From Candidula unifasciata (taxonomy: Eukaryota; Mollusca; Gastropoda; Stylommatophora; Geomitridae), in contig CAJHNH020002668.1 in assembly GCA_905116865.2 (NCBI GenBank), positions 262,501 to 326,500 on the forward strand: a DNA stretch of 64,000 nt, given 5' to 3'. Each line of letters opens with the position of its first letter. The first letter of the stretch is position 1. Shown here piece by piece: positions 1-13,718 of the stretch. Both the position numbers and the translations under genes were made by a program. The notes below the pieces were generated by a model. The model worked only from the letters and a program-made list of their open reading frames with translations, was not told where the DNA came from and searched no databases.

Positions 1-159
1 CACAAAGGGATGACTTATATAATTAAACATCTGCTTTCAGCAAATCCCTATTTAATCTCCTTTGATGACATGTTTGTTAGCGAACCTGAACTTTATCTAC
101 ATTTGTGCATGTGTTTCAGTTTTTCTCTACTGATAATTTTAAAGCAGGTTTTTTCTTCT

Positions 160-385
160 TCTTTTTCAGCCTTTACTCTTAAAAGGACAGTTGGCACATT
201 GTGTTGTGGTTTACAGCTAGGCTGCTATATTTGCAGTTTTGACCCAACACATCTAGTTTCAACAAACTCTTAATTAGTGGTCTTTTATGACATGCTTGTT
301 ATGGAGCAGAGGATCTCTCCCTCCCCCCACCCACTCCACTCCCCAATGAGTCCTTGGAACCCACTCAGGGCTAAGCCAGATTAAA
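160..385 (+). mobile_element. Repeat G copy
   Basis: Starts cagcctttactcttaaaagg and has tggtttacagctaggctgct, then actcttaattagtggtcttt. Other copies: 12250-12350, 13078-13270, 15825-15950 (+), 29520-29705 and 39900-40045 (-). Its right half is the reverse complement of the left part of repeat B, so B and G share a module in opposite orientation. Confidence 0.75.
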
Positions 386-760
386 TGTAAAATATAGTTA
401 ATGTTACTATTTTTCAAATAATGAAAACTGCCCTTGGATAGGATTTGTAGGTTACCTAACTTGTTATGCAGGTTGTTGATACTACAGTTTGTGATTAAAC
501 TTTGATATGACGTATCAGTCAAACAGATGTCACACACTGAGTTGAAGTGGCAAGTCTGATATCTTGATATGAGATCAAAGGTCACTTATCCTTAGATTTC
601 TGTGATCTGCTCAAGTACCTATCACAGTGTTTGTTTTTGTTAGGTTCAGGTGTATCTGTTTTCATTCTTCTTTTTCTTCTGCTTTTCATCTTCCAGTTGG
701 GCATGGAAACTCAGCCATCTTTTTTTTTTTCAGCTGTTAGTGATTGGTTAGATTTTTTCT

Positions 761-1005
761 CCATGTGGGTTCTGGGATCCCATTTTTTTGGGAGGGGGGA
801 GAGTAGACCCACTGCCACCCTAACAAGCATGTCATTTTAGTTGACTAATTAAAGATGTTTCCTTTAGAGTGGGAGTGCATCTGCCCGAGAGGTAATGAAC
901 CAGCAGTCTGCATACAAATAAGCCAGATCTGTCAAACGGACGTGCACATGAAACTCAAGTTCTGGAGCAAGACTGAAGTCCACTGGAAGTTTTTGGCAAA
1001 TCGTA
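761..1005 (+). mobile_element. Repeat B copy
   Basis: From ccatgtgggttctgggatcc through gtgggagtgcatctgcccga to gttctggagcaagactgaag. Tail missing. Immediately upstream of the first DZANK1 exon. Confidence 0.82.
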
Positions 1006-1147
1006 GGATGATGGTGTTGGTGGTGGCGGTCTTGTTGATGATGATGATGACAAGGATGATGATGATGTCTACCATATGTAGTGGCCTTCAAACTTATATT
1101 AAGAGTTACAAAATAGCAGATGACATTTTTCGTATTCTTTCTCCTAG

Positions 1148-1184
1148 TTTTACAACAACATCGGCTGGGCAATATCCTGGAGGG
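1148..1184 (+). CDS. DZANK1: DZANK1 small exon (first visible)
   Basis: A 37-nt exon candidate lies between a pyrimidine-rich acceptor (ttctttctcctag) and a consensus donor gtaagt. It reads FTTTSAGQYPGG in the phase that the next exon requires. The sequence itself is not conserved enough to prove it, so the call rests on splice signals and phase. Confidence 0.5.
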
Positions 1185-4100
1185 GTAAGTAGGAACACTG
1201 GCATTTAGTTTACTGTGCTAGATTGTTTATTGTTTTGTTTGTTTAAACCTTGTTGAGCTGAGTTGTTTGTTTAGTACAACTTGGTGAATTCTGGACAAGA
1301 TGACTCAGCTCCGGTCTAGATGTTTTCATCATTTATTATTGAATAAAAGAATAGTAACAGGCAGCATTCTATTCATGGTTTTAGAGTTGGCAACATAGGG
1401 TTGGCATGAATAAATTAATGAATGAATCAAGAATGGGACATTCTCACACATGATCTTTCTCTTTCCTTAGTAACCAGTAAAGAGTCAATATGCAGATAGT
1501 ACCAGTTGCAACCTGATTGAAAGTCCACCTGTTTTCACCCTCAGTGTTGAATGTCTTCACTATGTTGACAATCTTTTACCAGTTTGTTACATTCTCTTCT
1601 GAGGTCAACCTTTAGAGGTTCTACTATATGCTTCATTGAGCAATGAAAGGTAGTGGAAGATGATGACTTGGTTGCATCCCAATAAGTGAGTAAGTAAAAG
1701 TAAAGTAAAGATCCCTTTACACGCCCTTAGGCGCATCAGGCATATGGGAAGAGTACCCATATTTTTACAGACCAATCGGCACTCGGTGGGTAATGTGGTC
1801 AGCATTACGCCGGCTGTCTTTACTTTCCCAGGACAGCCCATCCTGGTACTCATTTGAGGCTGGGTCGACCTGTGACCCCAATAAGTGAGCAGTGCTGTAA
1901 CTGAGCATTCTTGTGAGTTTTTCAAGCAGAGTATAATTGCTGACTGTTTACCGTCATGGGATGCTGTGGTGCTGAACCACACATAGTGGTTCACCAAGCC
2001 CAGGGCTCATACTGACCAAGACCGATCTGTACTTCTCATTGGTCATCCGGGGGTCTGACCTACGTGGATAGGATGGAAGTTTCCTTATAAGTCTGAGGGC
2101 ATTTGCCTGGGAGACAAGGAAATAACAGTAAGCTAGGTCTTTAAAACAGATTTGTTCACAAAACTCAAGTTCTGCTGCAAGATCAAATTCCAGAAGTGTA
2201 TAAACTCTGGAGCTTTCCACCAGAGTTTACAGTCAGTAAACCTACAGCTTATATTCTTTTCAAATCTCATAGCCTGCAATGTTTGATCAATAGCTGGCTT
2301 CGTCACATTGGTGACGTGGTTGATTCCTTTTTTTTTTAAAATTAAAATCTGCCAACCTAATGTATGGCCAGATTTCCCCACGTTGTAATGAACATTGATC
2401 TCTTGGTAAGAGCAAGTCTCCAGCTCTGGCTAGCAAGCCCTTTTTTTTAAATCTTACATGTGTATGTGCACACACACTCACTCACCTTATATACAAACAC
2501 ATAGTCTTGTCACATTCATATTAAATATTAAAGATATACATATACATGTGAATGCCTCGAGTGCTGTGATGTCGGTTCTTGAATCAAATCAAATCATATA
2601 CATGAACAGTCACACAAAGCACACACACACAAACACACACCGTGTCTTGTTGTCACATCCATATTTCAATAATTAGTACTTGTATAATCTTGTATTTAAT
2701 ATTTTATCCTAGACAAAATGGTTGTCAGTACAATCTTGTATTTAACATTTTATCCTAGACAAAATGGTTGCCAGTGAATGTGAGCCCAGCTGGATTCATT
2801 ATTCCATCCCCTCAAGGGATACCAGGTGTTGGCAGCACATCTCTCAAAGACCGAAGAATGTCCCAGGATGTGGGCACGCAGACAGTGGGTTTATTCTACC
2901 CGTCCCAGAAACAGATTGATATGCAGAAGGAGCAACTGGAAGAGAAGCTAGCTCTGGAAAGACAAATGAGAGACAGACAACCTTTGTTGACTGCTGTTAG
3001 CCCTGGAAGAGGTCAGATGATATTTTAAACTTTTCCTGTACCAATTGTCTCAGTCGCATGACATTTTAAACTTATCCTCTACAAATTGTCTCAGTCAGAT
3101 GATATTTTAAACTCATCCTGTACCAGCTATCTCCCAGTCAGATGACATTTTAAACTCATCCTCTACAAATTGTCTCTTGATCAAAAGGGCGTTTGCAACC
3201 CCAACTGATATCTATCTAAAAAAAATGCAAGAAAATGTCAGAGATAGAGCAACCTTAACTCTTTTGATACCAAACAGTTCATCTTATGTTGGTCACTCCA
3301 GATGAAATCTACTGCTTTCACTCTGTTCTATCAAAGAGCATTGTTAGATCAACCTGTTCTAGCTGAAATGTTTGTTTAACCACATCATTTTTTATGATGT
3401 GTATGTATTTCAGCATCTTTTCTGGAAAGCTGAAATATTTTGGTCATATCAAGCGCAACAAAGGATTGGAAAAAATTATAGCAGAAGGCATGGTACCAGG
3501 AAGGAGGGGCAGGGGCCGACCGACACGAATATGGGCACAGGATATAGGTGACTTCTTGAATGTGAAAATACATGAGGCGGGAGAACTAGCGAGAGACCGA
3601 GTTTCTTTCAGGCAGACTGTGATGAGCGACGTTCTGCAAAGAACCTGCTACATGATGATGATGTATTATACTGAGACATCTGATAGTTTCCAGTTTAACT
3701 TTTTGGTATAGGATTAGTAAAAGTAATAACTGTCTGTGAGAGAAAAATTTAAGGCCTTTAAAGATGTGAGAGAAATACATTTACAGGAGGAGGATGGCTA
3801 CTGGTCAGTATGGCAGATAAGCAGGCTTTCTGTTTTTAGTCGTGGCAAGTTTTTTGCTTCTGACAGTAGTTGGCTGTTGTATTTTTCTCCATGTCTGGAC
3901 CAACTGGAAATAAGTTCCATCGCCTAATTTGAGTACATTGTGTGACACTGAGCTGCAGATTTCATTTGGAATGCTTTTTGACAGTGCCTGGCATGGTTTG
4001 TGTGTGAACTGCATATTCGGAAAAAGACAAGGGGCCCACTGTGTGGAGCCTTATACGATTGATTGCATGTGCAACTACTGATCTGTTATAACTGCTGCTT

Positions 4101-7100
4101 CCATCGATAATGAACTACATCTCTAGTGTCAGACTGTTTGTGCACATCTGACTACTGCCTTATGCATTTAATGTTCATGTATACTGTTAGATTTGCTAAG
4201 ACTGCAGTTTGAATCAGATTTTTCCACAGGGGACAAGGCTGGATATTCTGTATGGTTTTCTTTGGCACAGGAATGGAGCAACTATGAGGTGACCCATCTG
4301 TTATGAAGTTGAAACTGCGATTACCTGATACATTAACCAGATATTTGATTGCCTTCATAAAAAGCAATGAAAACAAAATGTAAGGGACCTAGTTTACTGC
4401 CATGACAGTATAAGACTCATTCGTTGGCTACTGACAGACAATCTACCTCTAGAACACACTAAACCAAACACTCACAGAGCACACACATCAATCTTTAATG
4501 TACAGCCCAATTTACAGCAGGCAGTTTGCTTCAAAAGTCATGGGCACCCCTATCTGAAACAAAGGGTGTGAGGGCTTTACAATTCACCTCTCACTCCCAG
4601 GCCAGCACGTTCCCATGGATAATAACCTGGTCTGAACCCGTGCCATTTCCGACAGCTCTTTCCTGTGTAAATGAGCCCCACACAAGGACTGCGGAGCATC
4701 TGCCGAGTGCGGGCTGGTGTGTGAGGACATATCAAGTCACCAGTTATGACAATACCCTAGCTAACAGAATAACTGCAATAACTTCAATACCTAGCAAGCT
4801 ACCCACATAATTTACTGGCCAAAATTATATCGCAGTCGAACATTGTACCATACTGAGATAATACTACGGTCAAGTTAAACACAGACTTTTGGTCACCACA
4901 CTTAAATCGACACTTAATACGATATAACGAGCAAAATCTAAACATGAGTCCGACAGTCTCAACATCCAGGCACAGAACTCTCGTTAGTTGTGCTGTCTGT
5001 TCATTTCGTTTCCCTCAAACAGCTCAGTGTTCAGTCTGTGCACTCTTCAAGGCTATGTTAAAGATCAACACGGGCTGTCATGTATTTTTATGCGATGTCG
5101 GTTCCTGTAACTGAGTTACCAGTCATGTCACGGTCAATGCGTACAGACATGCACATTCACTATCATCACCTATTTGTCCCATACCCACACTGGACTCTGA
5201 CAGAAATAACTGTCTACCTGCTATATTTTTTTTATGTTGGATAAAAACAGAAGTAATTCAGAGGGTATCTTTGTTTGAAATTTGCTTTCCTCCTTGTTTC
5301 ATACAGGATACTGGCGTAAACAGATTGAGCATATTTGCCAACATCTTAAAGCTCACACACATAATGATGCAGCATTCAGGGCCCTTATTGGAGAGCCGAG
5401 AATGGGAAAGGTATGTTAAGGACCCTTTTTCCACGCCTTGAGGCGTATAGGGCATATAGGGCTAGACCTATATTTTTATAGACCAATCGGCACAAGATGG
5501 GTGATGTGGTCAGCATCACGCCGGCCGCCTTTACTTTCCCGGGACTGCACCTAGTACCCACTCAAGGCTGGGTCGACCTGGGAGCCAAGGTCATTTTTTA
5601 AATAAGTTTGGCTCTGCCAGGGAGCGAACCCACGACCTTCCGATCCGCAGTGAGCGTCTAGCCGCTCAGCCACGGCGACTCCCCGGAAAGGTATGTAGCT
5701 GTTTCTTTATTCTATTTCTTGATTCTGTTTCTTTATTCTTTTATTATTCCATGCAGCATTGTTTCAATTCACTAGTCATTTCTTTTACATATGTTCTTCC
5801 ATGTTATATTGGCAAACTTTCAATGGCAAGAACTTGTTGAAAAGATGTTCTTTATTTTATGAAGTGCATAGTTTGCTTGTCCTCTTCTGTCATCTGATCC
5901 TTGCACCTGAAAATACTTGAATTTCTATCTTTCCTCAAATTAATATCATACAAGAATGGATTGGGTCACTTAGCACTTTGCAAATGGCTGACCTGTCCTT
6001 TATCTTTGTGCTGGGTCATGCAGATATTTGAGGCATTTAACGTGCAGATTATCTTGCAGACACTATGGTTGCTGATCCTGTACTGCACAGAAGAGACAAT
6101 GTCAATACAATGCGTAGCACTTATTGCAAAAACAAATACAGCAAAGCTCATGACTCCGTAACCCTGTCTGGACTAATGGAAATGAAGCCAGGAGTTGCAA
6201 GAAATGAACATTTCACTAAGAGAACGATGTTTTATTAAAAAGTACAGAACAGGCATCATCAGCCAAAGAAGACGAATAATTATCATAGTTTTATTTTATT
6301 GCTACATTTTTTATGTAAATAATTGAGTGAATCTTTGACTGGATTTTACAAAGAGCATAAAGTCAGTCATTTAGTAGTAGTAATAGTTAAACAACGGAAT
6401 CCTGTTAAACAAATCTGATTATATTTGGGATATATGGAGAATTTCTTTCCATGTCAGTATTGGATATTTATGCTTATGTATTACTTCAAGTCAGTCATTG
6501 TTTCTCACCGTGCAGATGCTGTCTAGCACAATCAGACAAGATGAATATGAACTGAGTTTGACCTTGACATTTGCTCTACGAAATAGTAAAGACTCTCTGG
6601 CAGGAAAACAGCACGGATTATCCAAGTCGGAAAGTTACTTGAACACCCACTCTCAACAGGATAATCAGATGTACTCAGAAGATGAAGGTAAATAGAAAAA
6701 AAAATGAAGTATTTTCTTATTTGTTGAAGATTCTCTGTGGATATTGGGTTGGCATCTGTTGACACTGAAATACTGAAAACTTGTGGATTACACATGACCA
6801 ACCTTGGCCTAATCTTATCTAGTTTGTTTGTCATAACCTTATTGCAACCTAACATACTGGCCAGCGGCCACTGCAAAATCAGAAATTCAAAAACTGGTTC
6901 ATGACAAATACTAAACAGAAAAAAGAAATCTACCCACATCAGAATATTACAGAATATGGGATGTTGACGGTCTGGGTTGGGCCAGGTTTTGTACAGTTTG
7001 GAGGTTGTTCACGACACACTGCCGACATACTGCAGTGTGGCCTGTTAGTAATAACTTTCTGTGTTTATGGATATCATCTTCTGTGTTACAGTCTTCTTTT

Positions 7101-10100
7101 ACAAATCACACAAAGAGAATATCAGCGCAGTGCATGAACTCTTGCTTCACAGGGAGAGGTTCTAAATGTGTGTATGTTATGAACTCATCACTAAAGACCA
7201 TTGATTCTTACCCCGAAGAATGGATTCATGTTTATACTGATGGATCTGCATTCAAAGCCACTATTAAAGCAGGTTACGGAATCTACATAGGTTACCTTGA
7301 TGGATCTATTGAAGAGATATTTGATGCATGCGGGGAATTCTGCTCAAATTATAAAGCTGAAATAATCACACTGGAAACTGCAGTATACCACCTAAAGACT
7401 GTAATGGATGTTTATCCTTCAAAGGCCCAAAATATTGTCATCTTCACCGATTCAGTGTCTACTCTTCAAGCTCTGGATGGCAGTGAACGCTGCAGAATTG
7501 ACATAGCTAAGATAATTCTAGATGCTGATCAGCTTATTACCTCATACAATATCAGAATAGTGATGCAGTGGATTCCAGGCCACTCCGGCACACCAGGTAA
7601 TGACAGAGCTGACAGACTAACAAAGAAAGGAGCAACACAAGAACAACCACCTACAGCGACAACCCTACAGACAGCAAAAACACTTATAAAAGCTATAAAC
7701 AAAGAGACTTGGCTGAACAGATGGGCCATGGGAGATACTGGAAGAGAAGTTTATAGACACATGGCTAGCCCTGATCCTAATGACAGCATTAACCATTTAA
7801 CAAGAAGTGACCAGGCCACCATCTTCAGACTCAGAACACAACATACTCCACTCAATGGACACCTAAACAGAATACAGCCACAACAGTCTCCAGAGTGCCA
7901 GCTATATAACTACCCGTACAAAACTGTTGACCATCATCTCTTTGAGTGCCAAAAACTTAATGAGACTAGAAGAATGCTACTCCCTCCGAGACCAGACAGG
8001 TGGAACACCTTGTATGGAGGAAAGGAACAATTTGTGAAAACATGTAAATTCCACTACATGGCATTGGGCCAAAGGGCGAAAGCTCATGCGCCGCTGGATT
8101 GATAACAACAACAACAACAAATGTGTGTATGTAGAATTACACTTTCAGTATGGGTTCCAGGGTCTCATTCCAAAGTGGGCGGAGAATTGACCCACTGCCT
8201 CCCTAACAAGCATGTTGTAGGAGTCGATTAATTTGGGGTTTCTTTCAAAGTCAAGACTGCATTTGCTTGGGAGGAAATGAACCAACAGTCTGTCAACAAA
8301 TAAGCTAGATTTATAAAATTAATGTGCATGCAAAGCTAAAGTTCTGGAAAAAGACTAAAGTCCGGAAGTGGACAAAAACTGGAACTTTCTGCCTGAGTTT
8401 ACAGCTAGTGAGCACAGAAACAAAAAATAAGAAGAAGAATTACACATTGTATTAATATTATTTTTGCAGATATATTTTTTTCAGTTGGAAATTCTCTTGG
8501 GTGTCAGCCAAGAAAAAACATTCACATGTTTATTCATTTTCCACCAGAGAGTGAAGATGAAGAAACTGTCACCTCAAGGTCTGCAGGAGTTAGGAAAGTG
8601 AGAAAACCAAAGCCAAAACCAAAGAATAAGAGTCCAAAATTGTCGGTATGAATTTTCAAAATGTTTTTTTTTTTCAAATATTGTCAGTATCCTTCAATTT
8701 CAACTACATTTACCATCTGTGAACACTGGCAACAATTCCTGGTTGTTTGAATATTTCTGAACTTTAGCTGTGTTCCAGGACTTGAGTTTTGCACGTGCAT
8801 CCATTTTCAGATCTATGCAGTCTGTTCTCTCTGACTTCAGAAATTAACGGAAAGATCTTGATAATTATAAATATGTTCCTCTTTAGCATTCCGAGCCCTT
8901 GACATTCATTGCTACAGATATCACCTGGCTCTGTTCGTCTCTGTGATTAGTTCTCTCTTTCCACTTGGCAACTCGAGGTGTTAGGTCAGTTTAAGTATTA
9001 TCTTTTCACCGTCATCTTGGCCTGCCTCATGGTCTACAGCCATTCACTTTCCTTTTGTACACGTTTTTGTCTTTCTGTCATCTGACATTCTCTCAATATA
9101 CCCCAGCCATTTCAATCTATTAGCCCTCATGAGGCCAGTGATCAGTGATGATTTAAACAGTTCATGAATTTTATTTTCTGCTCTCACTCTCCATTCCCTG
9201 CTGTCTGCATCTTTGATGGGTCCACAAAATATTTTGACTAAAAATATAACATAGGGAAATATTGATCCCTACATGGCTTGACCATTTGGCATAATCTAGT
9301 CAAGAACACAGATGTGAAACCAAACTGGCGTTTGTGTGAGATGGCACACAATGATCACCCATATATAGTCACATGGCACATGTTGATGATGATTTTAAAA
9401 TATGGGGGACCAGAGACAAAGCTGTGGGATATCCATTTACTACTGTATACATTGAAGTCCTAAACCAGTACCAGAGGGACAGTACAACAGGACAGAGAAT
9501 CTATCTTCTTCTACCCCACCAGGACATCACACAAGCGATTAACACCCGATGACACAAAGCGCAACCATGTGGATGAGGATCACCCGTGGAGAGGTCCCAG
9601 AAACCGTGTTCAGCCATATTTATGGCCAGGCTATATTGCGGCCCCTGGCAAGAGCCAGAGAAGGGCTTCAAATAATGAAAAATTGCATCCCACAAAGGGA
9701 TGGCAAGATATTAGTACTTAGGACAGAGAACCCACATCTGGAGAGAATGATTCAGCTAGAAGTCAGCAGAGGTCTGAAAATTGTTTCTGCCTCCAGCAGA
9801 AAAATTAGACAAGCGTTTAATCAGGTTGTGACTGGCACCATCAGTATAAGAACTCCTCTTTGGCTGCTGAGGAAAGGGATGGAGCATGTATGAGAATATC
9901 TCAAGTGCAGTGATGTGAATTCTTGATTCATTCATTCACTCTACCCCTCTGCATTTTTTTTTACCAGAAACCATGTGTGTATATTTTATAAAAATAAAAT
10001 ATGAGTCATCAAAGAGTTATTTCCCCTTTCACCTAAGAGCAGAGTCGAGAAAACGCATAAGAAAACGGGTATTTAACAATGTTTGTCTGATATTCTGTAG

Positions 10101-13100
10101 AAGTCAGTAAAATGAAGTGTACAAATGAATTTATTTAGCATAAATACACTGTCACTCATAGATTCATTTGTTTGTGTCCCTTTATTATTTCTGTATTATG
10201 CATTTATCAAACACAGATGAATGTTTAATAGAGTGTTTCCGGTAGTGCAGAAGCCAGCTGCAGGCCTCAGAAATCAGATATCTGAGAAAGATGGTCTAAG
10301 TGACAAGAAGGGACAAAGTCCGCAATCAGACAATACGTCAAGATCTTGATACCAATTCCTTACAAACCCGGGTGGATCAGTCACAGTTACGATGGTTTGG
10401 ACATGTATGCAGAATGGGAGAAAATCGGCCACCGTGGCAGGCATGGGAGGCTAAGAACCAGGGAACCAGACCTCCCGGACGACCCAGGGTCTGCTGGGAA
10501 GACAATATCCGACAGTCCCCAACTGACAGAGGACTGGAATAGAACAAAGCCAGAAAGAAAACTGCTGATAGAGACGTCTGGCGATCTCTCTGGCAAACCT
10601 CTACACCCCAAGGTAGAAAAGGAGCGACTAAGTACTAAGTAAGTTTCCGATAGTGAATTTTTATAATGCAAACACCAAACTATACATTGCACAATTTATT
10701 TCCAGGTATATTTCACTGTATCTTGTCAGATGCACAGGTGTACCACTTACCCTTGTGAGTCACATGTTCATCATGAATTTCTGGCGCTTAGACGAACAGC
10801 AAATCAAGAGAGACCAAAGGATGTGTATTTCAGTCGAATAATTCAGTTTTTGTTGTTCATTATTGGTTGGTATACTTCTGTAATAATGCACTTGCCCACA
10901 TACAGCGAAACATGGCTGATAATAAATTGTGCTATGGTTTTTGTCTGTGTCTCCAAATTATTTAAAAACAGAAATATGCCAGCAAATAAATTGTGCAGTC
11001 TGGTATTTACGTTTCCTGTGTTTACATGGTTTTCTGTGCAGAGAATTTTTGTCTTTCCTAACTTATGAAGGTCGGAGGGGCTTAGAGATTATGACATCCG
11101 ATTTAAGCAGATGTGGCAGTTCATAATTTGAACTTGTGATACTCTTCTCTTGAATGAGGAAGATGAAAAAATATTTGATCCTTATATAATGCAGTTTGTC
11201 ATTGATTTTAACATTTATACTTGCAGCCAATCAATGCAAAGTTGTTCAAGTTGCTGGAGTCAAAGGCCGATGTTCCTGTTGATGAAGTTCAACAGTTGCT
11301 GGATGAGGTTAGTTGAGGCTTGACTGTCATTGATTGTTTTCTTCAGTACTGCAAGTTTGCTATTTTTCTTCATTGATCTACATATATTCCTTGTATATTC
11401 CAGCAGCATGACGATGGAGGTGATGGCAGTAACGCAAGCATTCGCTTGGCTCAAAACACAAAACTACACCTGTGTATGTATACTCAGTGATTCAATGAGT
11501 ATGATTCGGAGGGTTCAGGCAGGTTCGGTGCGAGGACAATGGCTTGAATCATTACAGAAGTCCAATGTGCGTGGAGTCACCTTTATTTTTGTTCCGGGAC
11601 ACACAGGCATCGATGGAAATAAAAGAGCTCGAGGTTGCCTGAATCCGCTATCACTGCCGACGGTCAGCCTATGGATTATGCTGATATTATTAATGGCCTC
11701 AGAGAAATGGGAAGGATAGAGGACTTTGGTGGCAGTGAATCCACATCACTCGCCAGAATGGCAGACTTGGGAATTAAGATTGGCATAGCAAAAAATGAGA
11801 CGCACGCCAGAAGACTTGTTAATCAACATAGAACTGGTACTATTAGCCATCAGATTTTTTCTTTATATCTTATCATTAGTGAAAGCAGTATGGAAGGATG
11901 TAGTTTTTGGCAGACAATTGGAGAAAAAAAAATTAACCATATATTAAATGCATTCCTAACTGGTCGTGCTTAGGTCAGTCAGCAGAAGCATTTTCACCTC
12001 TTGTGAAACTGGGGACTGGTCAATACTTGGTACCATCCCTATAGACAATAAACAGACACATTCCAACAATCTTCAGATGGTGGTCATCGTGAGAAATGAC
12101 TGTTACTCTGAAAGGACACATTAGAAATTTGCTATTCTGAAAGAAAAGAAAAAAAAACACCCCGTAACTACTGAAGAATGTCTCTACAAAGTGGAGAAAA
12201 CTCCAACAAACAAAACAGTGCGAGATGCAAGCATGTAGCTCTTCACACCGACTATATACCTTTTCTATCTTCACCCTTAAAAGGGCAGCTGGTATGTTGT
12301 GTTGTAGTTTGCAGCTAGGCTGCAGTATCTGCACTTTTTACCCCAACTCCTTTAGTCAATCTTTTTCTTGTTCATCCCCTCTATCTTGATGTTTCTATGT
12401 TTGTTTTGCACGCTCTTATTGCTAGTATAATTTAATTTGGTCTAATTAAATGGCCTGACCATATCAGTCTTTGTTTTTCAATGAAATTAATTATAGGTGT
12501 TGTTGCTTCCCCTGACTGACTGACTGACTTTCTACCCCACCAGGACATCACACAAGCGATAAACACCCGATGACACAAAGCGCCACCATGCGGATGAGGA
12601 TCGCCGTGGAGAGGTCCCAGAAACCGCGTTCAGACATTTGGCCATATGTATGGCCTGCCTATATTGCGGCCCCTGGCAAAAGCCAGGGTAGGGCTTCAAA
12701 TGACAAAAAATTTCGTCCTAATAAGGACGAAAATTGCTTCCCCTTGTGAGCCCAGTAATAAATGTGTGTAGTCACTGTCCACATTTAATAGTATAAATGT
12801 ATTAATGAGACTGTTACATAACTGAGACTTAATATGTTTAATGTATTATACAGGGGGCAGATCCAAATTGCTTGAATAAAAGCGAGATGAGTCCACTGAT
12901 TGTAGCTGTCAAGAACCGCCATGTTGATGCAATCGATGTGCTAGTTCGTGGTGGCGCAGACGTCAATGCCAAGGGACCTAACTCTATGTAAGAATGTTTG
13001 CAGATATGTAATCAGAGACAATACAAATCATCTGGTAAGGATAGGCCAGAACACAAATTTAAGATTGTTTTCTATTCCTTCTTCCTTTCACCCTTAAAAG

Positions 13101-13649
13101 GGTAGTTTGCACACTATCTTATGGTTTACAGCTAGGCTGTGATATCTATTCCTTTTGACCCAACATATTCAGTTTTAGCAGACTCCTAATTAGTCGCCTT
13201 TTACGAATGCTTGTTGCGGAACTGTGGGTCTATTTTCCACTCAGTGGGGTATCAACAGGGGCTGCCCGGGCAAATTTTTGAGTTAAAAATCTACCCAAAG
13301 TATTTCAGGATCCTCACTGGTGCTACAGAGCCCATGCACTGTGCTGAGCTTCTTCAGACACAGACTTGAGTTAGAAGAACGAAACACTTATGGGTTACTA
13401 CCTGTGTGCCATTGTTCAAAACCTCAAACCTCACAGCATGTTTGATATGGGACAGTAGGTCTTTTCTTTTTTTCTCATGTGTTTTTTTTTGTGGACCCCC
13501 TTAATGAGGCCCTGCAATACGCATACAGACTATAATGTGGTACAACACAACATATGATGAAAATTTAAAGTACTGGACCAAAAATGAAGCCTAGGTACTC
13601 CTGTATTGCTAGCAACTACATAGTAACTGAGTTTATGCAAGCTGCTGGT

Positions 13650-13718
<69 letters not shown>

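Noticed and set aside
4500..5230. Possible solo LTR in a DZANK1 intron
   Set aside because: No terminal TG..CA pair, target duplication or second copy was found.
12508..12735. Hammerhead ribozyme in repeat F
   Set aside because: Hairpins are present but the CUGAUGA and GAAA core arrangement is not.
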